Below, in pieces: positions 31,380 through 40,447 of a stretch of 64,000 bases of DNA; positions within the stretch are counted from its first letter, which is position 1, and the number at the start of each line of letters is the position of its first letter. This DNA comes from Streptomyces piniterrae (lineage in GTDB: Bacteria; Actinomycetota; Actinomycetes; Streptomycetales; Streptomycetaceae). The position numbers and the translations under genes are program-made. The stretch spans positions 124,001 to 188,000 of the forward strand of contig NZ_SUMB01000002.1 of assembly GCF_005048155.1 (NCBI RefSeq), given 5' to 3'. Under the pieces are notes generated by a model, which ran no database searches, was not told the DNA's origin, and was given only the letters and a program-made list of their open reading frames with translations.

Positions 31380-32261
31380 TCACCCCGGAGCCGGAGCCTG
31401 GGCGGCGAGCTGGCCCGGAACTGCCGCCGGCGTGCCCAGTACGTCCAACAGCCTCGCCGCCTCGTCGGCCACTGCCTCCCGGGCCGGTTTGATGTATTTG
31501 CGGGAGTCGACGAGCGCCGGATCCGCGCCTAGCGCCTCTCGTATGGAGTGGGTGAACACGGAGACCAGATGCGTCGAGATATTGATCTTCGTCATTCCGG
31601 CGGCGATGGCACGACGCAGCTCGTCATCCGGCACTCCGGAGGAACCGTGCAGCACCAGCGGCACCGGCAGCGTCGCATGCAGTTCCGCGATCAGGTCTTT
31701 GTCCAGCACGGCCGTGCGCTCGTGCATCGAGTGGGAGGACCCGACGGCCACGGCGAGCGCGTCCACTCCCGTCTCGCGGACGAAGGCCAGCGCCTCCTCC
31801 GGGGCGGTGCGTACTCCCGGAGCATGTACCCCGTCTTTGCCGCCGACCTTGCCGAGTTCCGCCTCGACGTAGACGCCCCGGTCGTGGCACCAGGCGGTGA
31901 GCTCGGCGGTGGCGGTGACGTTCTGTTCGTACGGAAGCGCGGAGGCGTCCACCATGACCGAACCCACCCCCGCGCCGATGCCCTGATGGACCAGATCCGC
32001 ATCGGTGATGTGGTCGAGATGCACCGCGATCCGGGCAGAGGAAGCCTCGGCCAGGGCGAGAGTGGCGCGGGTGATCGGCAGCAGGCTGCCGTGATAGCGG
32101 ATGCAGTTCTCGCTGATCTGCAGGATGAGGGGGATGTCCGTGCGCTCGGCGGCGGAGACGAGTGCCTCGGCGGTTTCCAGATGGATGACGTTGAAGGCCG
32201 CGGCACCGACCCGCGCCTCACACGCGGCGTCGACGATCGATGAGGTCGGAACGAGGGGCAT
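31380..32261 (-). CDS. Class II fructose-/tagatose-bisphosphate aldolase family protein
   Basis: This 293-residue zinc-dependent aldolase shows the start AAFNVIHLETAEALVSAAE, HLDHITDADLV (catalytic Asp with a zinc His), VEAELGKVGGKDGV, LAVAVGSSHSMH (zinc His), LVLHGSSGVPDDELRRAI (zinc His) and TKINISTHL. The motif set matches GatY/KbaY and bacterial Fba enzymes, which split a ketose-bisphosphate into DHAP and an aldehyde. It lies 54 nt downstream of the SIS-isomerase gene on the same strand. With that AgaS-like partner, an amino-sugar or tagatose-phosphate route is more likely than central glycolysis. The DeoR gene further downstream fits as regulator. Confidence 0.88.
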   Translation of the reverse strand: MPLVPTSSIVDAACEARVGAAAFNVIHLETAEALVSAAERTDIPLILQISENCIRYHGSLLPITRATLALAEASSARIAVHLDHITDADLVHQGIGAGVGSVMVDASALPYEQNVTATAELTAWCHDRGVYVEAELGKVGGKDGVHAPGVRTAPEEALAFVRETGVDALAVAVGSSHSMHERTAVLDKDLIAELHATLPVPLVLHGSSGVPDDELRRAIAAGMTKINISTHLVSVFTHSIREALGADPALVDSRKYIKPAREAVADEAARLLDVLGTPAAVPGQLAAQAPAPG

Positions 32262-32315
32262 GGGGTCCTGACTCCCTTGCGGACGGGGTGAGTTGATGTC
32301 GGGGGAGTGGAGCGT

Positions 32316-33221
32316 CTACGGCGCGGCCGGGGCCTCGAGCATCACGGAACGGGTCAGGCTGCGCGGGTTGTCCGGGTCCAGACCGCGAGCCCGGGCCCGC
32401 TCCAGAGCCACCCGCTGCACCAGCACCAGATCGGCCAGCGGATCGCGGGCATGGCACACGAACCGCGCACCGGTCCGTGCCACATCCGCCTCCAGGCCCT
32501 CCGGCGCCTGGCCGAACAGCCAGGTCACCCGGCCGGGCGCGGCTATCGCGATCGGGCCATGGCGGTACTCCATCGCCGGATAGGACTCCGTCCAACTCTG
32601 CGACGCCTCCCGCATTTTGAGGGCCGCTTCATTGGCCAGTCCGAACGTCCAGCCCGTCCCGAGGAAGGAGAACTGCTCGGCGTCCACCCACTCCCGGTCG
32701 ATCGGCGCGGCCAGCGCCTCCTGCGCGTCGCTCACCGCCCGCGAGACGTCCTCGCCCAGGTGGGCGCGCAGCAGCGTCAGCGCCGTCGTCGCGAACCGGG
32801 TCTGCACCACGGACTTCTCGTCGGCGAACGGCAGCGCGACCGTCTCATCGGAGACCTCGACCGCCGGAGTGTCGGTGTCGCCGAGGACCGTCACCGTCGG
32901 GATACGCCCCTTGACCGCGTCGAGGACGCGCAGCACTTCGGTCGTGGTGCCCGAGCGGGTGATCGCCACCACCGCGTCATAACCGCGGGCGCTGCCGAGG
33001 AACGCCTCCGAGGCGGCGAAGGGATCCGTCACACCCAGCCCGGCGCCCTCGCGCAGTGCCGCATACGACTGCGCCATGAACCACGAGGTGCCGCAGCCGA
33101 CGACGGCGACCCGCTGTCCGGGCTTGGGCAGCGGGCCTCCCGCAGCTCCGTTCCGTGCCGCTGCCCGCCAGGTTTCCGGCTGGCTCCGCAGTTCCTGCTC
33201 CATGTACGACGTCCCGCTCAT
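32316..33221 (-). CDS. SIS-domain sugar isomerase/deaminase (AgaS/GlmS-C-like)
   Basis: The 301 residues read from ATG 33221 (GGGAGG six nt before). Two SIS domains are visible: VAVVGCGTSWFMAQSYAALR with AITRSGTTTEVLRVL, then FSFLGTGWTFGLANEAALKM with YPAMEYRHGPIAI. The RHGP motif is characteristic of GlmS isomerase domains and AgaS galactosamine-6-phosphate deaminase/isomerases. No glutamine amidotransferase domain is present. It is first gene of the aldolase operon and divergent from a sugar porter over a 438-nt control region. Inferred role: amino-sugar phosphate deamination/isomerisation feeding the aldolase. Confidence 0.85.
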   Translation of the reverse strand: MSGTSYMEQELRSQPETWRAAARNGAAGGPLPKPGQRVAVVGCGTSWFMAQSYAALREGAGLGVTDPFAASEAFLGSARGYDAVVAITRSGTTTEVLRVLDAVKGRIPTVTVLGDTDTPAVEVSDETVALPFADEKSVVQTRFATTALTLLRAHLGEDVSRAVSDAQEALAAPIDREWVDAEQFSFLGTGWTFGLANEAALKMREASQSWTESYPAMEYRHGPIAIAAPGRVTWLFGQAPEGLEADVARTGARFVCHARDPLADLVLVQRVALERARARGLDPDNPRSLTRSVMLEAPAAP

Positions 33222-33659
33222 GGTCACCCTCCCGTTTGTGTGGCTCCGACGCTCAGATCCGATGCATGGATCGGATCGCCTGCGCGGAGGTCATCTGTTC
33301 CGGTGCTCCGGATCCCGACCGCTGACGCTGTGCTGCACGATTCTGCAAGTTTCAGCTTCACTGCAATCGACTGTACGCATCTTTCGCGCAGGGATCCATC
33401 CCTCGTGAGAGTGAAGCGGCAAGGGGGAGCGTCCCCACCGTGGGCTTGGAGAGGCTGGGTGGCTAGCCCAAATGGCCGTGCTGGCCTGTGCGTCTGCCTC
33501 GTCCGCCTGCGCGTCGGTTCGTTGAGCGGCTGAGCGAAGGAATCTGTTGACACTTGCGAGAAAGAGGCCCAATACTCGCAAGATCAGTCACGAAGGCAGC
33601 GCCACGATTCGTCACGACCGTCATGCAGCAAGGCCGCTCCGCCGTCCGAAGGACTCCCC
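33222..33659. other. 438-nt divergent control region between SIS isomerase and sugar porter
   Basis: There is no supported gene. The right end holds a consensus-like promoter and an 8-bp inverted repeat (listed separately). The middle (33340-33390) is relatively AT-rich and contains TTGCAG and CAGAAT elements on the minus strand that could promote the SIS gene. Confidence 0.5.
33547..33582 (+). promoter_or_regulatory. Sugar-porter promoter overlapped by an inverted repeat operator
   Basis: -35 TTGACA (33547-33552), an 18-nt spacer and -10 AATACT (33571-33576). A perfect inverted repeat CTTGCGAG (33553-33560) / CTCGCAAG (33575-33582) starts right after the -35 and covers the -10. A repressor bound there would block RNA polymerase. 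The DeoR-family protein at 29541 is the nearest candidate. Confidence 0.7.
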
Positions 33660-35078
33660 ATGTCCCTTGCCACGCTCTCCGCGACGCCCCCACCGCCGGC
33701 ATCCAGGACCTCGCACCGCACCGGCAAAATGTTCGCGCTCACCGGCGCCGTCGTCGGCGTCATCTACGGCTACGACACCGGCAGCATCTCCGGTGCCCTG
33801 GTGTTCCTGAGCAGGGACTTCCACCTCACCGAGGCCGAAAAGGGCCTGGTCAACAGCATCCTGGTGTTCGGATCCATCGTCGGCGCACTGATCGGCGGCA
33901 AGCTCGCCGACGCCCTCGGCCGCAAGGCCGCGATGCTGATCGTCGCCGGCTCGTACGCCGTCTTCGTCGCACTGTCCGCGCTCGCGCCCAACGTCGTCGT
34001 GCTCGATGCGGTCCGCTTCCTGCTCGGCGTCGCCATCGGCATCTCGATCGTCGCGGCCCCGCTCTACATCGCGGAATCGACCCCCGCGCGCATCCGCGGA
34101 GCTTCCGTCGCCGCCTATCAAGTGGCGACGGTCGCCGGCATCGCCGTCACCTACTTCGTCAACTGGGGACTGTCCGGCGGCGGCCACTGGCGGTGGATGC
34201 TCGGACTCTCGGCGATCCCCGCGGCCCTCGTCCTGATCCCGCTGCTCAGGCTGCCCGACACACCCCGCTGGTACGTACGCAAAGGCCGCACGGAACGAGC
34301 CGTCGAGGTCATGGCCACGACCGACCCGGATGTCGACGCACGCGCCGAGGTGGCCGCCGTGGCGGCCGCGCTCGCCGAGGAGAGCGGCGGAACGGTGCGC
34401 TCACTGCTGCACAAGCCGTACGCGCGTGCCGCGCTCTTCGTCGTCGGGCTCGGATTCTTCTGCCAGATCACCGGCATCAACGCCGTGACCTACTACAGCC
34501 CGCAGATCTTCGAGGAAATGGGCTTCACCGGCAACGGCCAGAACTTCCTGCTGCCGTCGTTCGTCCAGCTCGCCTCACTGGCCGCGACCGTCCTCGCCAT
34601 CGTCATCATCGACCGGCTCGGCCGGCGCGCGGTCCTGCTCTCCGGGATCGGCACGATGGTGGCTATGCTCGCCGTCCTGACCGCGGTCTTCGGCTTCACC
34701 GATCTCCAGGGGGCCACCACCTGGATCGGTTTCGGCGCCATCCTGCTCTTCACCGCGGCCTTCAACTTCGGCTTCGGATCGCTGATCTGGGTCTATGCGA
34801 GCGAGGCGTTCCCCGCTCAGCTGCGTTCCACAGGGGCGTCGGTGATGCTCACCGCCGACCTCGTGGCCAATCTCCTCATCGCCCAGTTCTTCCCCTCCCT
34901 GATGGCCTGGGCCGGCGCGGCCCGGACCTTCGCCGGCCTCGGGGTCCTCGCCCTCGGGGCGCTGGCCTTCGCCGCCGTCACCGCACCCGAGACCAAGGGC
35001 CGTCAACTGGAGGAGATCCAGGGTTACTGGCGCAACGGGGGGCGGTGGCCCACGCCGGCGCCCGAGACCGCCCCGTAG
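33660..35078 (+). CDS. MFS sugar porter (sugar:proton symporter family)
   Basis: The 472-residue protein has 12 predicted membrane helices. Sugar-porter signatures are all present: GYDTGSISGAL in helix 1, GGKLADALGRKAAM, PLYIAESTPARIRGA, LPDTPRWYVRKGR, QITGINAVTYYSPQIFEEMG in helix 7, and the C-terminal PETKGRQLEEI. It imports a monosaccharide or polyol driven by protons. Divergence from the SIS/aldolase operon and the operator in its promoter suggest it feeds that pathway. The substrate cannot be read from sequence. The 5' leader is about 75 nt. Confidence 0.92.
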   Translation: MSLATLSATPPPPASRTSHRTGKMFALTGAVVGVIYGYDTGSISGALVFLSRDFHLTEAEKGLVNSILVFGSIVGALIGGKLADALGRKAAMLIVAGSYAVFVALSALAPNVVVLDAVRFLLGVAIGISIVAAPLYIAESTPARIRGASVAAYQVATVAGIAVTYFVNWGLSGGGHWRWMLGLSAIPAALVLIPLLRLPDTPRWYVRKGRTERAVEVMATTDPDVDARAEVAAVAAALAEESGGTVRSLLHKPYARAALFVVGLGFFCQITGINAVTYYSPQIFEEMGFTGNGQNFLLPSFVQLASLAATVLAIVIIDRLGRRAVLLSGIGTMVAMLAVLTAVFGFTDLQGATTWIGFGAILLFTAAFNFGFGSLIWVYASEAFPAQLRSTGASVMLTADLVANLLIAQFFPSLMAWAGAARTFAGLGVLALGALAFAAVTAPETKGRQLEEIQGYWRNGGRWPTPAPETAP

Positions 35079-35118
35079 CGCGGGGCGGCGGCTGCGGCTC
35101 CGCGCGGACCACGGCGCC

Positions 35119-35418
35119 TCAGGACGGCAACTGCTCCCGGTACGCCTCCAGTGCCGGGGCGGTCGTCGTCGCGACGAACTCGGTGATCCGGTACGCGCAC
35201 ACTCCCTCGACGCTGAACGGGTCCTCCGCCACGAGCCGCTCAACGGCCGCGCGGTCCATTCCGGCGGCGAGGATGACGCCCCCGTCGCGCGGCACCTTGC
35301 GGCCGGCGGCGATGAAGTGTCCCGCGGCGTACTGCTCCTTCAGCCACGTCACATGATCCTCGAGGGCGGCGTCGACGCGTTCGATGGGGGCGGTGTAGGT
35401 CAGCTCAAGTACGAACAT
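35119..35418 (-). CDS. YciI-family protein
   Basis: The 99 residues read from ATG 35418. The dimeric ferredoxin-like YciI fold is indicated by VLELTYTAPIERVDAALEDHVTWLKEQYAAG, the catalytic-type His (DH), then FIAAGRKVPRDGGVILAAG and VAEDPFSVEGVCAYRITEF. Family members are small enzymes or scaffolds of mostly unknown function. Its 3' end faces the sugar porter (40 nt), and upstream lies the divergent endonuclease V gene. No ribosome site is evident and TATATT lies just upstream, so a leaderless mRNA is possible. Confidence 0.88.
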   Translation of the reverse strand: MFVLELTYTAPIERVDAALEDHVTWLKEQYAAGHFIAAGRKVPRDGGVILAAGMDRAAVERLVAEDPFSVEGVCAYRITEFVATTTAPALEAYREQLPS

Positions 35419-35597
35419 GTAGGCAATATAGAGGGCTCCCGCGGGCGACGCCGTCGCGCCCTCCCGGTGCGGAATGCGCAGGCCAGAGAGGCGCGGAGCC
35501 GGTGCTGACAGATCACCGGCCCACGGGTCACCGGCCACCGGGCCGCGGAGCACCCGCCCCCTCGCCCGATCATGGGTTCGGTAGCGTGGCCGTCACC

Positions 35598-36335
35598 ATG
35601 GACACTCCCGGAACGATCTCCTGCGACGACGAACTGCGGCACTGGCCGGCCGACGAGGCCCAGGCACGCGCGGTCCAGGACCGCCTTCGGCCGTACGTAC
35701 GCCTCGACGAGCCAGGGCCGGACCTCGGATTCGAGGGCACCGTAGTGGGCGTGGACGTGGCCTACGACGACGAGCGCGACGTCGTCGCCGCGGCCGCCGT
35801 CGCCCTGGATGCCCGCACCCTCGCCGTCGTCGACGAGGTCACCGCCGTCGGCCGGGTCTCCTTCCCCTACGTCCCGGGCCTGCTCGCCTTCCGTGAGATT
35901 CCCACCGTGCTGGACGCGCTCGGCCGCCTCGCCCGGACACCGGATCTCGTGGTCTGCGACGGGTACGGGCTGGCCCACCCGCGCCGCTTCGGGCTCGCCA
36001 GCCACCTCGGGGTTCTGACCGGGCTGCCCACGATCGGCGTCGCCAAGAACCCCTTCACCTTCCGGTACGCGCCTCCGGGACCGGAACGGGGCGCGACCTC
36101 ACCCCTGTTGGACGACACCGAACCGACCGCGCCCGGCGCCCCTACGGGCGCCGAGGAGGTAGGACGTGCGCTGCGCACCCAAAAGGGCGTCAAACCGGTC
36201 TTCGTCTCCGTAGGGCACCGCATCGACCTGGATGGGGCCTGCGCCCACACGCTCCGGCTCGCGCCCAAGTACCGGCTTCCCGAGACGACCAGGGCCGCGG
36301 ACTCCCTGTGCCGGAGGGCGCTCGCCAGCGTGTGA
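35598..36335 (+). CDS. nfi: Endonuclease V (deoxyinosine 3' endonuclease)
   Basis: The 245 residues read from ATG 35598. Conserved Nfi motifs are GTVVGVDVAYDDE (first catalytic Asp), YVPGLLAFRE, VVCDGYGLAHPRRFGLASHLG (second Asp and substrate pocket), and PTIGVAKN. The late KPVFVSVGHRIDLDGA is also present. It nicks DNA one base 3' to deaminated adenine (inosine). A weak insertion GATSPLLDDTEPTAPGAPTG (about 168-187) is longer than usual. A -10-like TAGCGT lies upstream, but no damage-type -35 (TTGTCRGTG) is present, unlike the two genes noted at 40448 and 52498. Confidence 0.9.
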   Translation: MDTPGTISCDDELRHWPADEAQARAVQDRLRPYVRLDEPGPDLGFEGTVVGVDVAYDDERDVVAAAAVALDARTLAVVDEVTAVGRVSFPYVPGLLAFREIPTVLDALGRLARTPDLVVCDGYGLAHPRRFGLASHLGVLTGLPTIGVAKNPFTFRYAPPGPERGATSPLLDDTEPTAPGAPTGAEEVGRALRTQKGVKPVFVSVGHRIDLDGACAHTLRLAPKYRLPETTRAADSLCRRALASV

Positions 36336-36343
36336 CGTGCGGA

Positions 36344-37531
36344 CTATCCCCGGACGACCCGGAACGTCAGCCCCGCCTTCTGGAGACGTTCTGTCAGCGC
36401 GTCCCCCATGGCGACCGCCGTCGTCACCTGGCCCGCCGTCTCCGGCAGATCGTCGAAGGCCAGGCTCAGCGCCGACTCGGCGAGCATCTTCGCGGTCTCG
36501 TCGTAGCCGGGATCGCCGCCGGAGACCTCGGTGATCAGGCGTTCGCCGCCACCCATGCCCACGAAACGCACCGTGAACCAGCTCTTGGCCCGCCGCTCCG
36601 CACTCGGCCCGTCGCCCGGCTCCAGACGCCCCGACAGCCACCGCCGGGCGGGCGGCACCTGGGCGAGCGCGCAGATCGCGCCCGCGCCCAACGCCCCGCC
36701 CACGGCGACCGGCAGCCACCGCACGCCCGCGTAGTGGCGATAGCGGAAGTCGGGCCCATAACGGTCGAGGGCCGCGGCCGAACGGGCGATGATCTGCGGA
36801 TCGATGGTCGGCAGCGGCACGCCCCAGGCGCGCGTCGCACCGCTCCTGAGGGGCGGGCCCAGCGGTGCCCGCACCGTACGGCCGGCCGGCCGCGGCTCCG
36901 CCCGCTGCCGCTCGCGGGCGACCCGCGCCATGGCCAGCGGACGCGAGGCGACGGTCAGCGCGGACGCCAGAGTGCCCCCGGAGAAGGTCGCGTTGGTCCG
37001 TACGAAGCCGTCGATGCGCAGCGGCACGCCCTCCGGGAGGAGGCCCACCGTGTAGAGCACGCCCAGATCGTGCGGGACGGAGTCGAAACCGCAGGCGTGC
37101 ACGAGGCGCGCGCCCGAAGCGCGGGCCGTCGCATGGTGCCGCAGATACATCCGGTCGACGAATTCCGGCTCGCCGGTCAGATCGACGTAGTCCGTGCCCG
37201 CCGCGGCGCAGGCGGCGACCAACGGCTCCCCGTAGGTGAGATACGGGCCGACCGTTGTGGCCAGCACCCGGGTGTCCGCGGCGAGTGCGCGCAGCGAATC
37301 CGGATCGCCGCTGTCGGCGTGCAGGAGCGGCAGGTCGGCGCAGGCCGGGTCGATGGCGGCCAGCCGGTCGCGCAGCCGCGCCAGTTTCGTGGTGCTGCGC
37401 CCGGCCAGCGCCCAGCGGCAGTCCTTGGGTGCGTGCCTGGCCAGATATTCCGCTGTGAGCGCCCCGGCGAAACCGGTGGCGCCGTAAAGGACGAGGTCAT
37501 GGGCCCGCCCCGAGGTGTCCTGCCGTCGCAT
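36344..37531 (-). CDS. Trans-acting enoyl reductase / saccharopine dehydrogenase-family protein
   Basis: The 395-residue protein has a Rossmann start DLVLYGATGFAGALTAEYLA and continues RWALAGRSTTKLARLRDRL, TTVGPYLTYGEPLVAACAAAGTDYVDLTGE and VHACGFDSVPHDLGV. These blocks match the mycobacterial trans-acting enoyl reductase family (Rv2449c/Rv2953). A membrane-like segment lies at about 275-295. M. tuberculosis Rv2953 reduces polyketide intermediates of phenolic glycolipids. Most actinomycete relatives are uncharacterised. It converges with nfi (8-nt gap) and diverges from the nanA-like gene. Confidence 0.85.
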   Translation of the reverse strand: MRRQDTSGRAHDLVLYGATGFAGALTAEYLARHAPKDCRWALAGRSTTKLARLRDRLAAIDPACADLPLLHADSGDPDSLRALAADTRVLATTVGPYLTYGEPLVAACAAAGTDYVDLTGEPEFVDRMYLRHHATARASGARLVHACGFDSVPHDLGVLYTVGLLPEGVPLRIDGFVRTNATFSGGTLASALTVASRPLAMARVARERQRAEPRPAGRTVRAPLGPPLRSGATRAWGVPLPTIDPQIIARSAAALDRYGPDFRYRHYAGVRWLPVAVGGALGAGAICALAQVPPARRWLSGRLEPGDGPSAERRAKSWFTVRFVGMGGGERLITEVSGGDPGYDETAKMLAESALSLAFDDLPETAGQVTTAVAMGDALTERLQKAGLTFRVVRG

Positions 37532-37772
37532 CGCACGTCCTCTCGACTGAAGTCCGGACCTTAGGCAGTCGCCGCCGTCCCGTCAACGACCGCCCTCCGT
37601 CAGGTCGGTTGGTGGCCGGGGCGCGGCCTGCCGTCTTGACACGGCGTCGGAGCGGGGCGACATTCGCCCCTGACCTAGGACGTCCAATGTCCGGATTGCC
37701 GGGCGCGCGATCCGACCGCGGCACCGACCACCGCTCTCCCGGACTGGACCGTACGGCAGAAAGCCGGACGCC

Positions 37773-38714
37773 ATGCCCCTTTCCACGCCCCTTCCCGCAC
37801 CGCTCACCGGAGTCGTGCCACCGCTGTGCACCCCGCTCACCGACAGCGGCCAGGTCGACGTGCGGTCGCTGGCCGCGCTGACCGAGCGTCTCGTCGCCGC
37901 CGGGGTGGACGGCCTCTTCGTGCTCGGCTCCACGGGGGAGGCCGCCTACCTGCCGGACATCCAACGACGCACCGTCATCGAGACGGTCGTCGACGCCGCC
38001 CGGGGCAGGCTGCCCGTCCTGGCCGGGGCCATCGACATGGCGACCGCCCGGGTCCTGGACCACGCGCGCACCGCCCAAAAGCTGGGCGCCGACGGCATCG
38101 TGGCCACCGCACCCTTCTACACCCGCACCCATCCGGCCGAAATCGCGGACCACTACACCCGCATCCGCGACACCGTCGGCCTACCACTCTTCGCCTACGA
38201 CATTCCGATGGCGGTGCACACCAAGCTGCCCGCGGACACGGTGCTCGCCCTCGCCGCCGACGGTGTGCTCGCCGGGCTCAAGGACAGCAGCGGCGACGAG
38301 GGCGCGCTGCGCCGCCTGCTCGTCCGGCTGCGCACCGTCGACCGCGGTTTCTCTGTGCTCACCGGTTCGGAACTATCGGTCGACGGGGCCCTGTTGGCCG
38401 GGGCGCACGGCGTCGTACCGGGGCTGGGGAACGTCGACCCGGCCGGCTATGTGCGGCTGTACGCACACGCCCGGGCCGGGCGGTGGCGTGCGGCCGCCGA
38501 CGAACAGGACCGGCTGGCCGCCCTGTTCTCTCTCACCGACGTCGGCGACGAGTCGGCGATGGGCCGTAGCTCATCCGCCCTCGGAGCCTTCAAAGCCGCG
38601 CTTCACCTGCTCGGCGTCATCGACAGCCCGGCCACCGCCGCCCCGCAGCTGCCGCTCGACGACGACGCGATCCGCACCGTCCGCCAACTGCTGGAGGAGG
38701 CCGGACTGCTGTGA
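37773..38714 (+). CDS. Dihydrodipicolinate synthase/N-acetylneuraminate lyase family aldolase
   Basis: This 313-residue class I aldolase shows GVVPPLCTPLTDSGQVD, then FVLGSTGEAAYLPDIQRR, ATAPFYTRTHPAEIADHY, the Tyr in FAYDIPMAVHTKL and the Schiff-base Lys in GLKDSSGDE. The family includes DapA, NanA and sugar-acid aldolases. The 4-nt GTGA overlap with a NanT-like transporter gene argues for sialic acid (Neu5Ac) lyase or a related 2-keto-sugar-acid aldolase rather than lysine biosynthesis. The YDIPxxVHTK block differs from E. coli NanA (YNIPALSGVKL), so the substrate is open. Confidence 0.8.
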   Translation: MPLSTPLPAPLTGVVPPLCTPLTDSGQVDVRSLAALTERLVAAGVDGLFVLGSTGEAAYLPDIQRRTVIETVVDAARGRLPVLAGAIDMATARVLDHARTAQKLGADGIVATAPFYTRTHPAEIADHYTRIRDTVGLPLFAYDIPMAVHTKLPADTVLALAADGVLAGLKDSSGDEGALRRLLVRLRTVDRGFSVLTGSELSVDGALLAGAHGVVPGLGNVDPAGYVRLYAHARAGRWRAAADEQDRLAALFSLTDVGDESAMGRSSSALGAFKAALHLLGVIDSPATAAPQLPLDDDAIRTVRQLLEEAGLL

Positions 38715-40273
38715 CGACGCGCTCTACGGGCCATGCCGCCGGGCCACCGCCCTGGTACCGGGAGATCAGCCCGCGCCAATGGAAGGCGATGGTCGCCGCC
38801 TGGATCGGCTATCTCCTCGACGGCTTCGACTTCGTCCTGATCACCCTCGTACTGACCGAAATCGCCGACGATTTCCACCTCAGCACCGTCACCGCCGCCT
38901 CGCTCATCTCCGGCGCCTTCATCACCCGATGGCTGGGCGGCGCGCTCCTGGGCGCGATGGCCGACCGCTACGGCCGTAAAGCAGCCATGATCGCCAGCAT
39001 CCTGCTCTACTCTCTCGGCACCTTCGCCTGTGGTTTCGCCTGGGGCTACCTCAGCTTGTTCGCCGCCCGGCTGGTGATCGGCCTGGGCATGGCGGGGGAG
39101 TACAGCGCCAGCGTGACGTATGTGCTGGAGAGCTGGCCCACCCGGGTGCGCAACCGCGCCTCCGGATTCCTCATCTCCGGTTACGCGGGCGGCACCGTCG
39201 TCGCGGCCGAGCTCTACAAGTGGGTGGTCCCCCAGTGGGGCTGGCGCTGGATGTTCTGGATCGGCGTACTGCCCGTCCTGGTCGCGCTATGGGTGCGCCG
39301 GTCGCTTCCGGAGGCCGGCGACTGGGCGGCGGAGATCGGCCGTCGGTCGGCTGCATCGGCCGCGTCGATGGGCTCCGCCGTAATGACCGGCCCGGCCCCC
39401 GCGCCCGGCCCGGCCGCCTCGAAGCCGGCACGTCCGAACCCGTTCCGGCCGTTGTTCACCGGCCGTGTCCGTTCCTGGGTCAACGCCTCGCTGGCCGCGG
39501 CCGCCTCGGGCGCCCTGTTCGGCGTCTTCACGCCCGCTGGAACGGGACACGTCCCCTGGCTGTCCGCAGTCGCCGCGCTCTGCCTGATCGCCTTCGCGGT
39601 GCAACTCGGCGGACGCAGGGGATGGCTGCTGTACGTGTCGCTGATGGCGACGGTGTTCTGCGCCTTCCTCTACAGCTGGCCCATCCAGGCCTTGCTGCCC
39701 ACCTATCTCAAGACCGACCTGGGATACGCCCCCTCCCAGGTCACCGACGTGATGTTCTACGCGGGCTTCGGCACCATGGCGGGCTGCTGGCTGGCGGGGT
39801 TCGTCGGCGACTGGATCGGCACCCGCCGCGCCTACGCCTGTACCCTCCTCGCCTCCCTGGCCTTCGTCTTCCCGGTCTTCGCGGTGCAGGACAGCCTGGT
39901 GGGGCTCGGGGTACTGCTCTTCGGACTGCTCGCGCTCAGCCAGGGCATCTCCGGGATCCTGCCGAAATACATCGCCGGGCACTTCCCGACCGCGACCCGC
40001 GCGGCCTCGTTGGGCTTCGTCTACAACGTGGGGGCTCTGGGCGGAGCGGTCGCCCCGGTCCTCGGCGCGCGGCTGGCCGAGGGCATGTCCCTGGGCCGCG
40101 CGCTGGCGGTGCTCACCTTCGGGCTGACGCTCGTCGTCGTCATCCTGGTGGGCGGCAATGTGCCGCAGCGGCTGGCCCGCCTCGCGGACCCCGATGCGCC
40201 GGACGATCACCTCGTGCCGGCGGCCGGGGGAGCGGAGATCGGATCCAAGGAGACCACTCCCGGTTCCGTGTAG
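38711..40273 (+). CDS. nanT: MFS transporter, NanT-like (probable sialic acid permease)
   Basis: The 520 residues read from GTG 38711, overlapping the aldolase stop. It follows E. coli NanT closely along its length: IGYLLDGFDFVLITLVLTE, ISGAFITRWLGGALLGAM, RLVIGLGMAGEYSASVTYV, ASGFLISGYAGG and LYSWPIQALLPTYLKTDLGY. The end has FVYNVGALGGAVAPVLGARL. NanT has 14 helices, two more than typical MFS carriers, and the extra central pair is visible at about 255-300. It imports N-acetylneuraminate with protons. A Pro/Ala insertion (TGPAPAPGPAASKPA) sits in the central loop. No nanE, nanK or sialidase gene is in the window. Confidence 0.85.
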   Translation: MTTRSTGHAAGPPPWYREISPRQWKAMVAAWIGYLLDGFDFVLITLVLTEIADDFHLSTVTAASLISGAFITRWLGGALLGAMADRYGRKAAMIASILLYSLGTFACGFAWGYLSLFAARLVIGLGMAGEYSASVTYVLESWPTRVRNRASGFLISGYAGGTVVAAELYKWVVPQWGWRWMFWIGVLPVLVALWVRRSLPEAGDWAAEIGRRSAASAASMGSAVMTGPAPAPGPAASKPARPNPFRPLFTGRVRSWVNASLAAAASGALFGVFTPAGTGHVPWLSAVAALCLIAFAVQLGGRRGWLLYVSLMATVFCAFLYSWPIQALLPTYLKTDLGYAPSQVTDVMFYAGFGTMAGCWLAGFVGDWIGTRRAYACTLLASLAFVFPVFAVQDSLVGLGVLLFGLLALSQGISGILPKYIAGHFPTATRAASLGFVYNVGALGGAVAPVLGARLAEGMSLGRALAVLTFGLTLVVVILVGGNVPQRLARLADPDAPDDHLVPAAGGAEIGSKETTPGSV

Positions 40274-40447
40274 CCCGGCGGGTCGGGCGCATTCCTTCCA
40301 ATACCCGCCCCGGCAGACCGGATTGCGGTCGGCCGGCATGCCGCGGCTCGACGCGCGCGAAGGTCATAGGTGCCCTCCACACCGCCGCTCGATCCGCCGC
40401 GGGCACATGGCCGTGCGCCGGCCCGGCGGACTGCGCTCCGCGGGCCG

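Noticed and set aside
35560..35600. Possible PafBC-type damage promoter before endonuclease V
   Set aside because: A TAGCGT -10-like element is present but the TTGTCRGTG box is missing at the required distance, so it is not comparable to the two promoters reported.
37532..37772. Operator for a GntR regulator before the nanA-like gene
   Set aside because: Short partial repeats around GACCTAGGACGTCC were seen, but symmetry is weak and no regulator gene is adjacent, so nothing is claimed.
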